Origin: Dyadobacter sp. CY345
Lineage (GTDB): Bacteria > Bacteroidota > Bacteroidia > Cytophagales > Spirosomataceae
NCBI RefSeq assembly: GCF_021502725.1
Contig: NZ_JAKFFS010000006.1
Coordinates: 186,001-250,000 of the forward strand
DNA: 64,000 bases
Reading direction: 5' to 3'
In this document: positions 35,786 through 45,562 of the stretch, piece by piece
Numbering within the stretch: the stretch's first letter is position 1
How the letters are laid out: each line of letters begins with the position of its first letter
Translations under genes and position numbers: made by a program
Notes under the pieces: model-generated
Seen by the model: the letters and a program-made list of their open reading frames with translations, nothing else
What the model was told of the DNA's origin: nothing
The model's database searches: none

Positions 35786-36466
35786 TCAGAGGGGAATATC
35801 TACACGAATTCCATTCTGTTTCACAATACGCGCCGGTGATCCGATTACAGTGCAATTTGGCGGAACATCTTTAACTACGACTGCATTCGCTCCAATAATC
35901 ACATTGTCCCCGATTGTGATCCCTCCTACCACGACAGCGCCTGTACAAACCATGACATTATTTCCAATCACCGGTTTTTTCTGACCTCCAAGTCTGTTGG
36001 TACCAAGCGTAACGTGGTGGTAACAGACAAAATAATCTCCGATGCTTTCTGCATTCAGGAAGCTGGAAGTATTGTGGATGAAAAGAGCCGTCCGGCCAAT
36101 TTTCATACTACCCGGTATATCAAGCGTCCGGTCTTCCGGTAATATCCATTTGAAAAAATACTTAATGTTGCCGATCCGGTGGTAGAAAAGATTTCTGTAC
36201 TGCCTCGCAAAAACCAGCGACAAAATCAGATTTTTAACTGTTGCGGTATCAGACAGGATCAGTTTTTTATTTGAATGAAAGGCAAAAACCAGAAGGTGCG
36301 GAATAATCGTGATGAACCTTAAAGCCAGAATCAGCAGATGATAACACAGCTTCATTTTGCTGCCATTGTCTGACAGATCTACAAAATAAATATGTTTATC
36401 AGCCTGACCTGCCGCGAGATCCGGGTTATTTGGAAAGTTCGATGAGAAAGTGGCTGCATCAGACAT
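35786..36466 (-). CDS. Serine acetyltransferase-like LbH O-acetyltransferase
   Basis: 226 residues. The N-terminal 110 residues are partly hydrophobic (LILALRFITIIPHLLVFAF). The left-handed beta-helix begins near DIPGSMKIGRTALFIH and continues through YHHVTLGTNRLGG, NNVMVCTGAVVVGGITIGDN and NAVVVKDVPPNCTVIGSPAR, as in CysE-like sugar acetyltransferases. The His in YHHVTLG is the probable catalytic base. It overlaps the preceding GT2 gene by 8 nt. Sugar O-acetylation is inferred from context. Confidence 0.88.
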   Translation of the reverse strand: MSDAATFSSNFPNNPDLAAGQADKHIYFVDLSDNGSKMKLCYHLLILALRFITIIPHLLVFAFHSNKKLILSDTATVKNLILSLVFARQYRNLFYHRIGNIKYFFKWILPEDRTLDIPGSMKIGRTALFIHNTSSFLNAESIGDYFVCYHHVTLGTNRLGGQKKPVIGNNVMVCTGAVVVGGITIGDNVIIGANAVVVKDVPPNCTVIGSPARIVKQNGIRVDIPL

Positions 36467-37283
36467 TGGTATCTTTCATTTTGTATAACTCTCTTTTGTA
36501 GAGTCGTCTTAGGAACCTTACTGCGAAACCAGCGTAGATATGTGCTTTGAATGACGCCTTTGGAAATGTACTAATCAGTCCGGCCATGCCAGGATGCGCT
36601 CTTTTTACAACCGTCAAATGCTCATGCATGTACCGTTTGAAGAGCTTGGAATTATGGTCTCCTGAAGACTTGCTGTCCTTATGCCATCTGAAAATCGAAA
36701 GATCCTTATCGATCACATAAAAAGGATACTGCGCAGCGATTCGGTAGAACCATTCTGCATCCATGATCATCTGGTAATCTTCATTCAGGAAACCGATATC
36801 AGTCAAAATACTTCTTCTTAAAAAAGTGCTTGGCTGAAAGATCGACATCATGCAATGTTTTTCCTGGAACCGGGAGATGTTTGGATATTTTCTTTCATAA
36901 ACCTCTCCTTTGTAGTCCATAAAAAGTCCGTTTCCAACAACGACATTCGCCTGTGGATTTTTTTCGAAGAAATCTGTCACCGCCTGTATCGCTCCTTTGC
37001 AATAAACATCATCACTATTAATCCAGGCAATAATATCACCGGAAGCCATAGCGAATCCCTTATTGATCGCGTGTGTCTGTCCGTTATCCTTTTCGCTCAC
37101 CCAGTATTTGAGCCTGTCTTCGTACTTTTTGATCACCTCAACCGTATTATCAGTTGAACCTCCGTCAATGACCAAATATTCCAGATTATCATAATCCTGA
37201 TCAAGAACCGATTGAATGGTTTCTTCAATAAATTGACCCTGATTGTAGGAGGGCGTTACAATGGATACTTTCAAGTTGTTCAT
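36459..37283 (-). CDS. Glycosyltransferase family 2
   Basis: 274 residues. SIVTPSYNQGQFIEETIQSV, YLVIDGGSTDNTVEVI, DNGQTHAINKGFAMASGD and the metal-binding AWINSDDVY form a complete GT-A domain. It overlaps both neighbours (8 nt with the LbH gene, 4 nt with the GT4), so these three genes are translated as a unit. Donor unknown. Confidence 0.93.
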   Translation of the reverse strand: MNNLKVSIVTPSYNQGQFIEETIQSVLDQDYDNLEYLVIDGGSTDNTVEVIKKYEDRLKYWVSEKDNGQTHAINKGFAMASGDIIAWINSDDVYCKGAIQAVTDFFEKNPQANVVVGNGLFMDYKGEVYERKYPNISRFQEKHCMMSIFQPSTFLRRSILTDIGFLNEDYQMIMDAEWFYRIAAQYPFYVIDKDLSIFRWHKDSKSSGDHNSKLFKRYMHEHLTVVKRAHPGMAGLISTFPKASFKAHIYAGFAVRFLRRLYKRELYKMKDTNV

Positions 37284-38554
37284 AATTCACTTTTATTTAC
37301 CAATGAATAAATCGCTTTATATGCATCAATAATCTCGTTTGCTACTTTTTTAGGATCATGTCTTTCAAGCGCCGCTTTTCTGGCGTTTTGGCCATATTGT
37401 CGGCTTTTTGCAAAATCTCCGGCAAGCTCAGTGATCGCTCCGGCGAGGGAGTAGGAATCACCATCCTGCACCAGCATACCTTGTGAGCCGTTTTCAAGCA
37501 TCGAATCTGTTCCGCCGGCAAAAGTGGCTACCACAGGCATTCCGAGCAGCATCGCCTCGCAGAGACTATTGGGACTATTTTCTATATGGCTGACCTGGCA
37601 ATAGATATCGGCCTCGCAAAGAATTTCAACAAGCTCCGGCTCTGTTTTACTGCCAAGAAATGTTACGCCATTCGCCGCATAATCCTGTTTGAGCCAGCGC
37701 TGTACCATTTGCGGATAGTTGCCAGACTCAGTTTGTCCAACAACCAGCCACTCAAAATCAAAATTATAAGCGGTCAGTACAGCGGCAGTTTTAAGGACAG
37801 ATTCCAGTCCTTTATACAAACCACCGCTCATGGTTGTGACAATTTTTATCTTTTTATCAAAAGCGTCCTTTTTCCATTCTCTTGAATAAAAGCTGTTACG
37901 CATGATTTCATTCCCGACAAAATAAAGGCTCTTCGGAGCAAGTATCCGGGTTGCTCTTTTATCCCAGCTTGTACGCCCGATAATAAAGCGAGCCGGTTTG
38001 AGTATTTCCACTTCCCTTTTTGCCCATTTTGAAAACAAAAAGAAGTTATTTAAGACGGAATCAATCAGCAGTTTTGAGCTGAAATTTTCGTTTGACGAAG
38101 CAACACTGCGCGGAACTCCTGAAAAATACTTTTCACAATACGGCGTCAGAAGGCTTTGAATTGAAAACACAACCGGCAGCTGTATGTACTTCTGAATCAA
38201 CCCGAAATTATCTTCCGTCCCGTGAATATGGATCACATCCGGCCGGACAGTTTCAATTATCCGTATAAGTTTTTCAATATATCGTTCATCCCGGTTCGAC
38301 TGGTATGCTTCGAGCCGGTCCATAATTTTGGCAAACTTGCTCTGCCCCCTTCCACGTGCAACCGGATAATACTGCACCGATTTATATTCAAACGGATCAA
38401 GTTCTCCGTTATAGTAAAAACTGACAGACAGATCAATAAAAGGATCTAGCTTTACTTGCTGTTCAAGCGAAGCCAGCCAGCCCGCAGTAAACGAACCTGG
38501 TGTCAGCTTCTCTGCGGCTCCGCAGGGTGTGATGGCAAACCAAAGTATTCTCAC
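37280..38554 (-). CDS. Glycosyltransferase family 4 (GT-B fold)
   Basis: 424 residues, starting with a GTG codon; no ATG is available near the N-terminus. IRILWFAITPCGAAEKLTPG-like opening, DVIHIHGTEDNFGLIQKY, KIVTTMSGGLYKGLESVL and ADIYCQVSHIENSPNSLCEAM with GMPVVATFAGGTDS mark a GT4 enzyme. It lies 11 nt after the polymerase-like gene and is coupled to the GT2 gene by a 4-nt overlap. Confidence 0.9.
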   Translation of the reverse strand: MRILWFAITPCGAAEKLTPGSFTAGWLASLEQQVKLDPFIDLSVSFYYNGELDPFEYKSVQYYPVARGRGQSKFAKIMDRLEAYQSNRDERYIEKLIRIIETVRPDVIHIHGTEDNFGLIQKYIQLPVVFSIQSLLTPYCEKYFSGVPRSVASSNENFSSKLLIDSVLNNFFLFSKWAKREVEILKPARFIIGRTSWDKRATRILAPKSLYFVGNEIMRNSFYSREWKKDAFDKKIKIVTTMSGGLYKGLESVLKTAAVLTAYNFDFEWLVVGQTESGNYPQMVQRWLKQDYAANGVTFLGSKTEPELVEILCEADIYCQVSHIENSPNSLCEAMLLGMPVVATFAGGTDSMLENGSQGMLVQDGDSYSLAGAITELAGDFAKSRQYGQNARKAALERHDPKKVANEIIDAYKAIYSLVNKSEL

Positions 38555-38565
38555 GGTCTGGTTGT

Positions 38566-39798
38566 TTAATTATAAGCTAGGTGCAATTTTATTTCAGTGT
38601 TTGAACACATCCGAAATTCTTTGGACTGACAATAAAGTACACAGATCCAGAGCACGATGTATTCAAAATTAAAGGCAGGCAAACCAAAGGGAAGCAAAAA
38701 GATAATATGTGCGACCAGGTAGAAAGCCATTCCTTTTGTCATGATATTGTTAGAGCGGAAAAGTCCAAGGTAGGCCGAATGCAATACCAGAAAACAAAAC
38801 AGACCTAAGTACAGAATTCCTCCTTTTAGTATTAAATGCAGATATCCGGTTTCAATCATTCCCCGGTTTACGCTAGACATATCAAAAATGGGACAATAAT
38901 ATGTTCCGTTAAGTCCTCTTCCGATCAGCCAGTCAAGCGATTCTCCCTGAAAGCTGTAATAAAAATATTCCTCCACGCCCGTTCTAGTATCCTCTTCAAG
39001 CCGGGCCAGAAACAGCGCAAAAGTTGAGCCCGCATAAACGTTAAAAAGCAGTACCGCAAACGTGATGGTTACAGCGACAATCCCGAGTTTTAATAGTTTT
39101 GAAGCACCTTTGGATGCTGCGATATTGAGTATAAAAGCAAACAGAACGATCAAAAGATACATAAAAAGATTTCCGCGTCGTGCTGAATAAAGGGCCAGAA
39201 AAACGCAGGTGAACATCGTAAAATATGCCATGACCCGATATTTGACCGAAAGAAATTCAGAACAAAGTATCATAAACGAGGATGCAAAAAGATATTGAAG
39301 CGGAATATATATCACCCCGATATATGTCTGATAATCTTCTACATCGATATCTTCATTGGCCTGAAAAATCTGTTTGTAATTTAAAATCAAAAGCACAATC
39401 CCAATAATGCCCTGAACAAACGTAAATTTAAAAACGCTGCTGAGTGTAACCTGGCCAAAACCCAGAAAAACGATCAGTGGTGTGATAAACGAAAGCCATG
39501 TATAACGGTTAATCAGTGAATATCCATCTGAAGAAAATGTTTCCCGGCTTACAAACGGACGGATTAAAATGACTGCTGTCCAAACTAAAAACAAAATAAA
39601 GATCACCAGCATTATTCCGTTGAAGGGCTTTTGAAACTGCATTTGAAAGACTGCATTATAAAAAATAATGATCAGCCCCACACCGCACAGCAAATAACAT
39701 AGGGCTTTGGAAGTATCAAAGAACATTCCACCCAATGCATGGAGGATAAAACCCACCATTACCCAATCAAAAGAGGTCAATTTTTTTAAGTCAAACAT
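38566..39798 (-). CDS. wzy: Probable repeat-unit polymerase Wzy (right module)
   Basis: 410 residues from the ATG at 39798 (MFDLKKLTSFDW). An upstream in-frame TTG at 39831 would add 11 residues and overlap the GT11 gene, so I prefer the ATG. It has about eleven hydrophobic segments and one larger extracytoplasmic loop near residues 250-310 (RTGVEEYFYYSFQGESLDWLIGRGLNGTYYCP). The GRGLNG/DW pattern recalls the O-antigen ligase/polymerase family. Assigned by topology and position next to wzx and glycosyltransferases; the sequence alone is not decisive. Confidence 0.72.
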   Translation of the reverse strand: MFDLKKLTSFDWVMVGFILHALGGMFFDTSKALCYLLCGVGLIIIFYNAVFQMQFQKPFNGIMLVIFILFLVWTAVILIRPFVSRETFSSDGYSLINRYTWLSFITPLIVFLGFGQVTLSSVFKFTFVQGIIGIVLLILNYKQIFQANEDIDVEDYQTYIGVIYIPLQYLFASSFMILCSEFLSVKYRVMAYFTMFTCVFLALYSARRGNLFMYLLIVLFAFILNIAASKGASKLLKLGIVAVTITFAVLLFNVYAGSTFALFLARLEEDTRTGVEEYFYYSFQGESLDWLIGRGLNGTYYCPIFDMSSVNRGMIETGYLHLILKGGILYLGLFCFLVLHSAYLGLFRSNNIMTKGMAFYLVAHIIFLLPFGLPAFNFEYIVLWICVLYCQSKEFRMCSNTEIKLHLAYN

Positions 39799-39820
39799 AT
39801 AAACAGAAACAAGTGTGCTG

Positions 39821-40705
39821 TTAAACTTCAAGCTTTACCCACTCAGAAGGAAATATTCCCTGAGCACTGTCATTTTGCAGCCATCGGTCGGGCATCACGA
39901 CGATCTTTGCTTTATTTGCGTTGAGCCACGCTCCCCACCAGCTGAATGTACTGTTGGAAATGATGTTATGTTTGCAAAGGCTCATCAGATACATATCCAG
40001 GTATGAGTCCATACCACTGTTATGATCAACATAGGTACAATTCGTAATCCTGATATTATCTTTAACCCAGGCCATGTCATCAGAAAAAATATAAAAATGA
40101 GGATTATCGGTGCTGTTTTCGATAAGCTCGATCGCGTTCTCAAAATAGACCTTATCCTTGATGACCATGTGGCTTCCAGCCCATATTGCGTTTAAATAAT
40201 CACCACGGCGGATGTGAATACTCACAGCATTCCGCTCAGAAATTTCACGACTCAAATCAATATTTTTCCGGTCTGTCGGTTTTCTGAAAGCAAAATTTTT
40301 CCGGACAACATTTTCGATATCTTCGAAGTAAGCCTCTGCCTGCCAGGTGCCCATAAGCGTCACACCGCGCTGCTTGAACACATTTTCATCTCTGACAAAC
40401 TCTTTTTTCTCCTTGTAAATTGAAACCGTTTTCTTTTGAACTTTCAGAATTTGTCGCAACAGAAAATATGAAAGCTTGTTTTCGAAAAGCGGACGACCGT
40501 TGGTTAGAAAAAAATTTTGAAAATTTACAGGAAACGGTAAATCAAGATCAAATGCATGAGACATAGCAAATCCGTTGTGATGCACATGCCCGAAGTATTC
40601 AGAAATCGAAACGCGGGATCTTATCCCTTTTTCATTTAGCGCTAAAAACAGCGCATATTGAAACATCTGATTTCCAAGGCCTCCGTAAAGTAAAACTTTG
40701 TTCAT
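39821..40705 (-). CDS. GT11 alpha-1,2-fucosyltransferase
   Basis: 294 residues. YGGLGNQMFQYALFLAL at the N-terminus, HIRRGDYL near residue 160 (GDP-fucose-binding motif) and NSTFSWWGAWLN near the C-terminus are the three GT11 signatures. The enzyme adds L-fucose from GDP-fucose, which gmd and fcl of the left module make. This links the two modules biochemically. The start codon is preceded directly by CAACGTT. It lies between wzx and the polymerase-like gene. Confidence 0.93.
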   Translation of the reverse strand: MNKVLLYGGLGNQMFQYALFLALNEKGIRSRVSISEYFGHVHHNGFAMSHAFDLDLPFPVNFQNFFLTNGRPLFENKLSYFLLRQILKVQKKTVSIYKEKKEFVRDENVFKQRGVTLMGTWQAEAYFEDIENVVRKNFAFRKPTDRKNIDLSREISERNAVSIHIRRGDYLNAIWAGSHMVIKDKVYFENAIELIENSTDNPHFYIFSDDMAWVKDNIRITNCTYVDHNSGMDSYLDMYLMSLCKHNIISNSTFSWWGAWLNANKAKIVVMPDRWLQNDSAQGIFPSEWVKLEV

Positions 40706-40712
40706 AACGTTG
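40706..40712 (-). promoter_or_regulatory. CAACGTT abutting the GT11 start codon
   Basis: Minus-strand CAACGTT followed immediately by ATG, the same junction as at 17661 and 33255. Confidence 0.35.
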
Positions 40713-40782
40713 CTTTGTATGGTTACAAAAATCTTAAAACCACTTAACTCTCTGCGTGTGATACTTTTCCAGAACTGCCCGG

Positions 40783-42150
40783 TTACCTGATCCAGATCCC
40801 TTTTTTACCTTTTACAATAATCATATAATACTGTAATGGCGCGATGAGGTATGCGTTGATATTGGCAATGATGGCTCCGATAAACACGGCATAAACACCA
40901 ATATGAAAATACCTGATCAGCACGAGCACAGTTCCAACATAAAGAAATGGACTGATAACACTCGACCAGAATTGCAGCCGTAGCGCATTTATGCCATTCA
41001 GGAAATTCACATATTTACTACCAAACATGCCGACGCTGAAAAATATGAATCCATAAAGTGATAGCGAAAAATCAATATCTACTTTCCCTTTACCCAGCCA
41101 AAGGCTATAGGCCATATCAGAAAACAGCAGCATCAGAAGGCCTCCGAAAAACATGGCAATGTTCAGCATATTATATTTTCGTATCCCGTTCCTGATCCAG
41201 GCAATGTCATTTTTGAAAAAAGCTTCTGTGGAGGCCGACCAGAATGGCGTTATGAAAATCATAAATACCATGTGCAAAATCCCAAAATACTTGTAAACAA
41301 CATTGTATGAAGTCACTTCCGCCGCCCCGAAATTTCGGGAAATAATAATGTTGGCCGATTCATACTGAATAATCGCCGCGATCTGGATGACGAAAAAGCT
41401 GAAACCCAGTTTCAAAAGATCATTCGAATAAGCGAACTTGACATCAGCAAAACTCGGACGATATTTTTTAAAGACACCGTTAAAATAGTACAGGTTTGCT
41501 CCTACAAGCACGATTAATGGTGAGACGCAAAGTGCAATACCCAATTTCACCAAAGATCCGTCCGATGTTTTTACCAGTATAAAAATCAGGATCAGTGAAA
41601 GTATTTGCCCCAACAAATCCAGCAGCGAAGTCTTGGCCGGTTGCTGGTCTGCAATAATCAGCGTGGTTATAACCCTGAGCACAAATTGCAAACAGAAATA
41701 GGAAAAGATGATGATCGCTAAAAATGAAATTTCTGACTCCATACTTGGAGAAATTTTCAGTATTTCCGACCAGTTTAAAAACTGATTGGTGATCATCAAT
41801 AACACCCAGACGCCGGCGAAAATCAGTGCCAGAATACTATAAGTGGTGCTGATGTATATTTTGGCAAGCTTAATATTCCCTTCTGATTTTGCCTGAACCA
41901 GCTTGTTGCGCAGTCCGTTTGTCAGCCCAATGTCGAAAAAACTAAACCAGCTGACCACCGAACTCAGTGTGAGCCAAATTCCGTAACGGTAAGGATTAAT
42001 ATAATTTATTGTCAACGGAACAAGAATCAGACTGATTGCAATACTGGCGCCTTTAATAAGGAAAGACAATCCAATATTTTTCTTAGCCTTAATACTTCGC
42101 TCGTGGCCTTTCGTAAAATTGTTGCTTATAAAGTGCAGAACATTCGTCAT
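40783..42150 (-). CDS. wzx: Wzx-type polysaccharide flippase (right module)
   Basis: 455 residues from the ATG at 42150; the codon just before it is TTG and need not be used. About twelve to fourteen transmembrane segments. The opening KKNIGLSFLIKGASIAISLI and INYINPYRYGIWLTLSSVVSWFSFFDIGLTNGLRNKL are typical of the MOP-superfamily polysaccharide transporters. Membership of the right module is set by its position between two fucosyltransferase genes. Not closely similar to the left-module flippase. Confidence 0.92.
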   Translation of the reverse strand: MTNVLHFISNNFTKGHERSIKAKKNIGLSFLIKGASIAISLILVPLTINYINPYRYGIWLTLSSVVSWFSFFDIGLTNGLRNKLVQAKSEGNIKLAKIYISTTYSILALIFAGVWVLLMITNQFLNWSEILKISPSMESEISFLAIIIFSYFCLQFVLRVITTLIIADQQPAKTSLLDLLGQILSLILIFILVKTSDGSLVKLGIALCVSPLIVLVGANLYYFNGVFKKYRPSFADVKFAYSNDLLKLGFSFFVIQIAAIIQYESANIIISRNFGAAEVTSYNVVYKYFGILHMVFMIFITPFWSASTEAFFKNDIAWIRNGIRKYNMLNIAMFFGGLLMLLFSDMAYSLWLGKGKVDIDFSLSLYGFIFFSVGMFGSKYVNFLNGINALRLQFWSSVISPFLYVGTVLVLIRYFHIGVYAVFIGAIIANINAYLIAPLQYYMIIVKGKKGIWIR

Positions 42151-42204
42151 CAAAGCTGTGGTTTATCTGCCGGAAATGGCTATCAGTAACGGTAGTAATT
42201 TTGG

Positions 42205-43119
42205 CTAAGCCTGAATCTGTTTTGCAGCATCAAAAACATGTGTATCAATGTAGACGATATCCTTGATACCACCCAGCACGATCGCCGTATTGCTATATGA
42301 ACTTTTACAGGAACATATAATCTTACTGGAATTAGCAAGCATCAAAAGCTCAACCACACCGCCATAAATTCCTTCCAGATCGTCGCGCCCGATTTTATGG
42401 CTGAAGATGTTCATCTGCTTACCATATTTTTGTCTGAAGAAAATTTTGGTAGGCTCATCATCCGTTGCCATCAAAAACTTCTGAGATGGATTTTCAGCCA
42501 GATAACGGTCAATCTGAGTGATATAATTCTCATCAGGGCTCTCCTTAGTAGTATGCACATGGTCAGTCCTTCTGATATGAATACCGATATAGGATCCACC
42601 AATTTTCTGATATTCCTGTTTAACTCTTTCCTTTAAAATTTCACTGAATTTAAAATTGGCAAACTGCTCAGCCAGCTCCTCATTCTTCATGTAATCGTTG
42701 TAGGTTTCTTCCACTTCCTGATCTCCGAATGGAAAACAGGTTGCTATAAGCACGGTAGATTCTTCACTGCTGATTTTAAGTTGTTTTACACGGTTCGTTT
42801 TGTCGTCGCGGATATCATTGTCGAATAAAGTCTGCCCGGCGAAAAAACTGGAAATAAACTTTAAAAATCCGTAGAATCTTGCATTGGAACCTGGTCTGTA
42901 AATATTGGTAAGCAGGAAATTGATCCATTTCGGCGGAACTGAATACTCCATACCGATGCTCTGGAAAATATCAGTCAATTCACAGCCAAGCGCTGCATTG
43001 ACCGGCCAGGCGATCCAAAGCTCACGATTATCTCTTTTCGCAAGTTGCACGGCCGAAGCCAATACACGCATTCTATTGCCTAAGCCGGCTTGCGGAACAA
43101 CGATGATTTTCTTTTTCAT
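42205..43119 (-). CDS. Fucosyltransferase-like glycosyltransferase (GT-B, NodZ/GT23-related motif)
   Basis: 304 residues. VVPQAGLGNRMRVLASAVQLA at the N-terminus resembles the GLGNR.R element of eukaryotic-type and NodZ fucosyltransferases. GIHIRRTDHV near residue 183 is the GDP-fucose-binding HxRRTD variant, and LMATDDEPTKIFF follows as in these families. I infer transfer of L-fucose or a related GDP-6-deoxyhexose to the repeat unit. The exact family is uncertain. It lies between the second wzc and wzx genes. Confidence 0.72.
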   Translation of the reverse strand: MKKKIIVVPQAGLGNRMRVLASAVQLAKRDNRELWIAWPVNAALGCELTDIFQSIGMEYSVPPKWINFLLTNIYRPGSNARFYGFLKFISSFFAGQTLFDNDIRDDKTNRVKQLKISSEESTVLIATCFPFGDQEVEETYNDYMKNEELAEQFANFKFSEILKERVKQEYQKIGGSYIGIHIRRTDHVHTTKESPDENYITQIDRYLAENPSQKFLMATDDEPTKIFFRQKYGKQMNIFSHKIGRDDLEGIYGGVVELLMLANSSKIICSCKSSYSNTAIVLGGIKDIVYIDTHVFDAAKQIQA

Positions 43120-43198
43120 TATTTTTTAGGTCAAGTACAGGTTTACATGCTCGAAAGATCTTGCAACGCTTCGAGTTGAATTTTGGCAAAATGGTATA

Positions 43199-45562
43199 CT
43201 AGAATCTGCTTGTAAAATTTCCAAAAATCGAACTCAGCAAGCTTGGCTTTTCACTGTTGTAGTAGTTATTATCGTAATTATAACCGTAGCCATAACGAAT
43301 GCGCTGGATACTGTTAAAGATGATATTAATGTTAACAAGCTGGTTTTGTTTATTCAGTTCTTTCAGGAACTCCAGCTCATCAGCCTTGGTGTAACCTTGT
43401 CTGATCATGTACAGTGTCATATCTGCGACTCTTGAAATAATCATAGCATCCGGAACCAAATGCACAGGAGGACTATCAATAATTACATCATCATAAAGAT
43501 CTCTCAAACTCATTATAAGATCCGCAAGTTGATGTCTCTCCAACAGTTCGGAAGGATTATGGACCAACGCGCCGCTGCCGATAACGTCAAGAGTCGGTTC
43601 CAGTTTTGAGTTCTGGATGATTTCATCAACAGAAGCTTTTCCGTTTAAAAAATCACTGATTCCGGGATGATCCGTATTAATTTCAAAAACTTCCGCCAGT
43701 TTGGGCTTTCTCAAATCCAGTTCAACCAGCACGGTTTTTCTTCCAGAATAGGCCATTGCCACTCCCAGGTTGCTGCTGACATAAGTTTTACCTTCACCGG
43801 CAATACTGGATGTAACCAATGTTACCCGTCCACTCTCTTTCTGACCAAACAGATAATACATTTTAATTCTCAAAGCCCTGAACTGCTCGCTGATCGCCGT
43901 TGCACTGTTTCCTGATATGGCAATCCTGCTTTTTGACGGCTCAAAAGGAAGCTCTCCGATGATCGGAATCTCACCTGAATCTTTTAACTCCTGAAGATCA
44001 TTTACTTTTGGACTAATCACGCCTCTGGCATAGATCAAACCTGCCGGGAAGGCCAGACCAAAAAATATTGCAATAGCGAAAATCATCGCTTTCATAGCAT
44101 TTTTTGGAGCTCCTGCATACGCTTCATCAACAATTCGATCGTTAGCCAGTGCCGATGCATAACTAACAGAAACCTCTTCCTTTTTTTGCAAAAGATAAGT
44201 GTAAAGGCCTTCCTTGATAGCCTGTTGCCGTTTGATATTGATAAACTGACGTTCCTGAACCGGAATATTTTTAATCGAATACAGAAAGCTGTCGTTGAAT
44301 GACTGCAATTTCTCCTGTGTATTTTGCAATGTGGAGCGTATACTGGATACGTTCTCTTTTATCGCTGCTTTTGTTATGGCGATTGACCGGTTGATCGGTT
44401 CAAAATCCGGATTGGTTTCTGGTGTTGTCGCCAGTAATCTTTCACGCTGAAGTTGAAGCTGAGCCAGTTTTTCAATCAGACTACTAAGAGCCGGATCATC
44501 GATTCCCAATGTCGACGGTGTTTTACCTGCGTTCAATGACGAATTAATATATCTTTCGATTCCTTCAATAATACTTAGCTGAACATTAACCTGACTCAGA
44601 CGTGCATCATTTGCCTGCATATTTTCCAGGCTGATTTTCGAATCAGAGCTCAGATCTGTCAGACCTCTGCTGCTTTTAAAGGTTTCAATCCCTTTTTCGG
44701 CACTGTTTAATTCACTGGCCAGCGTTGTAAGCCGGGAGTCAATAAAATCAAGTGTACTTCTGGTCTCCTGTTTCTTAACCAATATCCCAGCTACTTTATA
44801 ATTCTGGATAAGACGATTCAAGATATCCTTTCCGCGTTGTGCAACCTGATCAGAAATTGATAAAACGGCTGCTGTGGAGGATTTGCTTGACAACGCAACA
44901 CCAATTCGTTTTTGGTATTGGATGGCCAAAGCATCCGGATCGTGCAAAATAATCCTGATTTTCGCTCCTTTGAATTCACCAACATTAGCTGTTGGTTCAA
45001 GTTTCCAGCTCCCGAAGTTATTCTTGAAAGTTTCTTTATATGAAAACTGTTTCAGGTTACCGTCCGGCATACTGACAAAGAACGAGTTTTGATCAATAAT
45101 GACCAGGTTAACCGTTGCACTGGAGTAATTTCCGGTTGGATTGATAAGTGTCAGTTTTACAGGGCTGTTTTTGTAAAGATCCTCTGTCGCAAGCCCATCC
45201 ATCTTCTGGTAAGCTATATCAAGCTTCAAATCGCGGACAACCTCACTGATCAGCTGCTTGGATTTAAGGATTTCAAATTCGTTCTCCATGATCCGGTTTG
45301 TGCTTAACAGATCAATTTCATGCAAGGGAGATTGCTGGTCGGCAGTTTTCTTCTCATTTTGAATCAGAAGGGTGGCCTTAATTTCATAAACCGGCTTAGC
45401 GACTTGATAGTAAGTAAATACTCCAACTGCTGCTAACGATAGCCCGATAAAAAAGAGCGGCCAGTGATACAGATATTTTTTGAGAATGCTGCTCACATTG
45501 ATGCTGCGCTGCTTTTCCTGCGGAATTCTAAAGGGTGTAAACTGGGCTAGCTGTGTACTCAT
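43199..45562 (-). CDS. wzc: Wzc-type polysaccharide co-polymerase and tyrosine autokinase (right module)
   Basis: 787 residues, complete. It has an N-terminal cytoplasmic segment, TM1 (LYHWPLFFIGLSLAAVGVFTY), a periplasmic Wzz domain, long coiled-coil stretches (about 270-470), the GNVR-like PVQERQFINIKRQQ motif, and TM2 after GAPKNAMKAM. The BY-kinase domain follows, with EQFRALRIKMYYL, Walker A GEGKTY, Walker A' ELDLRKP and Walker B IIDSPP. The C-terminal tail has six tyrosines (RYGYGYNYDNNYY). It heads the minus-strand operon and has the best promoter match in the window upstream. It resembles the partial gene at position 1 over the shared part. Confidence 0.96.
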   Translation of the reverse strand: MSTQLAQFTPFRIPQEKQRSINVSSILKKYLYHWPLFFIGLSLAAVGVFTYYQVAKPVYEIKATLLIQNEKKTADQQSPLHEIDLLSTNRIMENEFEILKSKQLISEVVRDLKLDIAYQKMDGLATEDLYKNSPVKLTLINPTGNYSSATVNLVIIDQNSFFVSMPDGNLKQFSYKETFKNNFGSWKLEPTANVGEFKGAKIRIILHDPDALAIQYQKRIGVALSSKSSTAAVLSISDQVAQRGKDILNRLIQNYKVAGILVKKQETRSTLDFIDSRLTTLASELNSAEKGIETFKSSRGLTDLSSDSKISLENMQANDARLSQVNVQLSIIEGIERYINSSLNAGKTPSTLGIDDPALSSLIEKLAQLQLQRERLLATTPETNPDFEPINRSIAITKAAIKENVSSIRSTLQNTQEKLQSFNDSFLYSIKNIPVQERQFINIKRQQAIKEGLYTYLLQKKEEVSVSYASALANDRIVDEAYAGAPKNAMKAMIFAIAIFFGLAFPAGLIYARGVISPKVNDLQELKDSGEIPIIGELPFEPSKSRIAISGNSATAISEQFRALRIKMYYLFGQKESGRVTLVTSSIAGEGKTYVSSNLGVAMAYSGRKTVLVELDLRKPKLAEVFEINTDHPGISDFLNGKASVDEIIQNSKLEPTLDVIGSGALVHNPSELLERHQLADLIMSLRDLYDDVIIDSPPVHLVPDAMIISRVADMTLYMIRQGYTKADELEFLKELNKQNQLVNINIIFNSIQRIRYGYGYNYDNNYYNSEKPSLLSSIFGNFTSRF

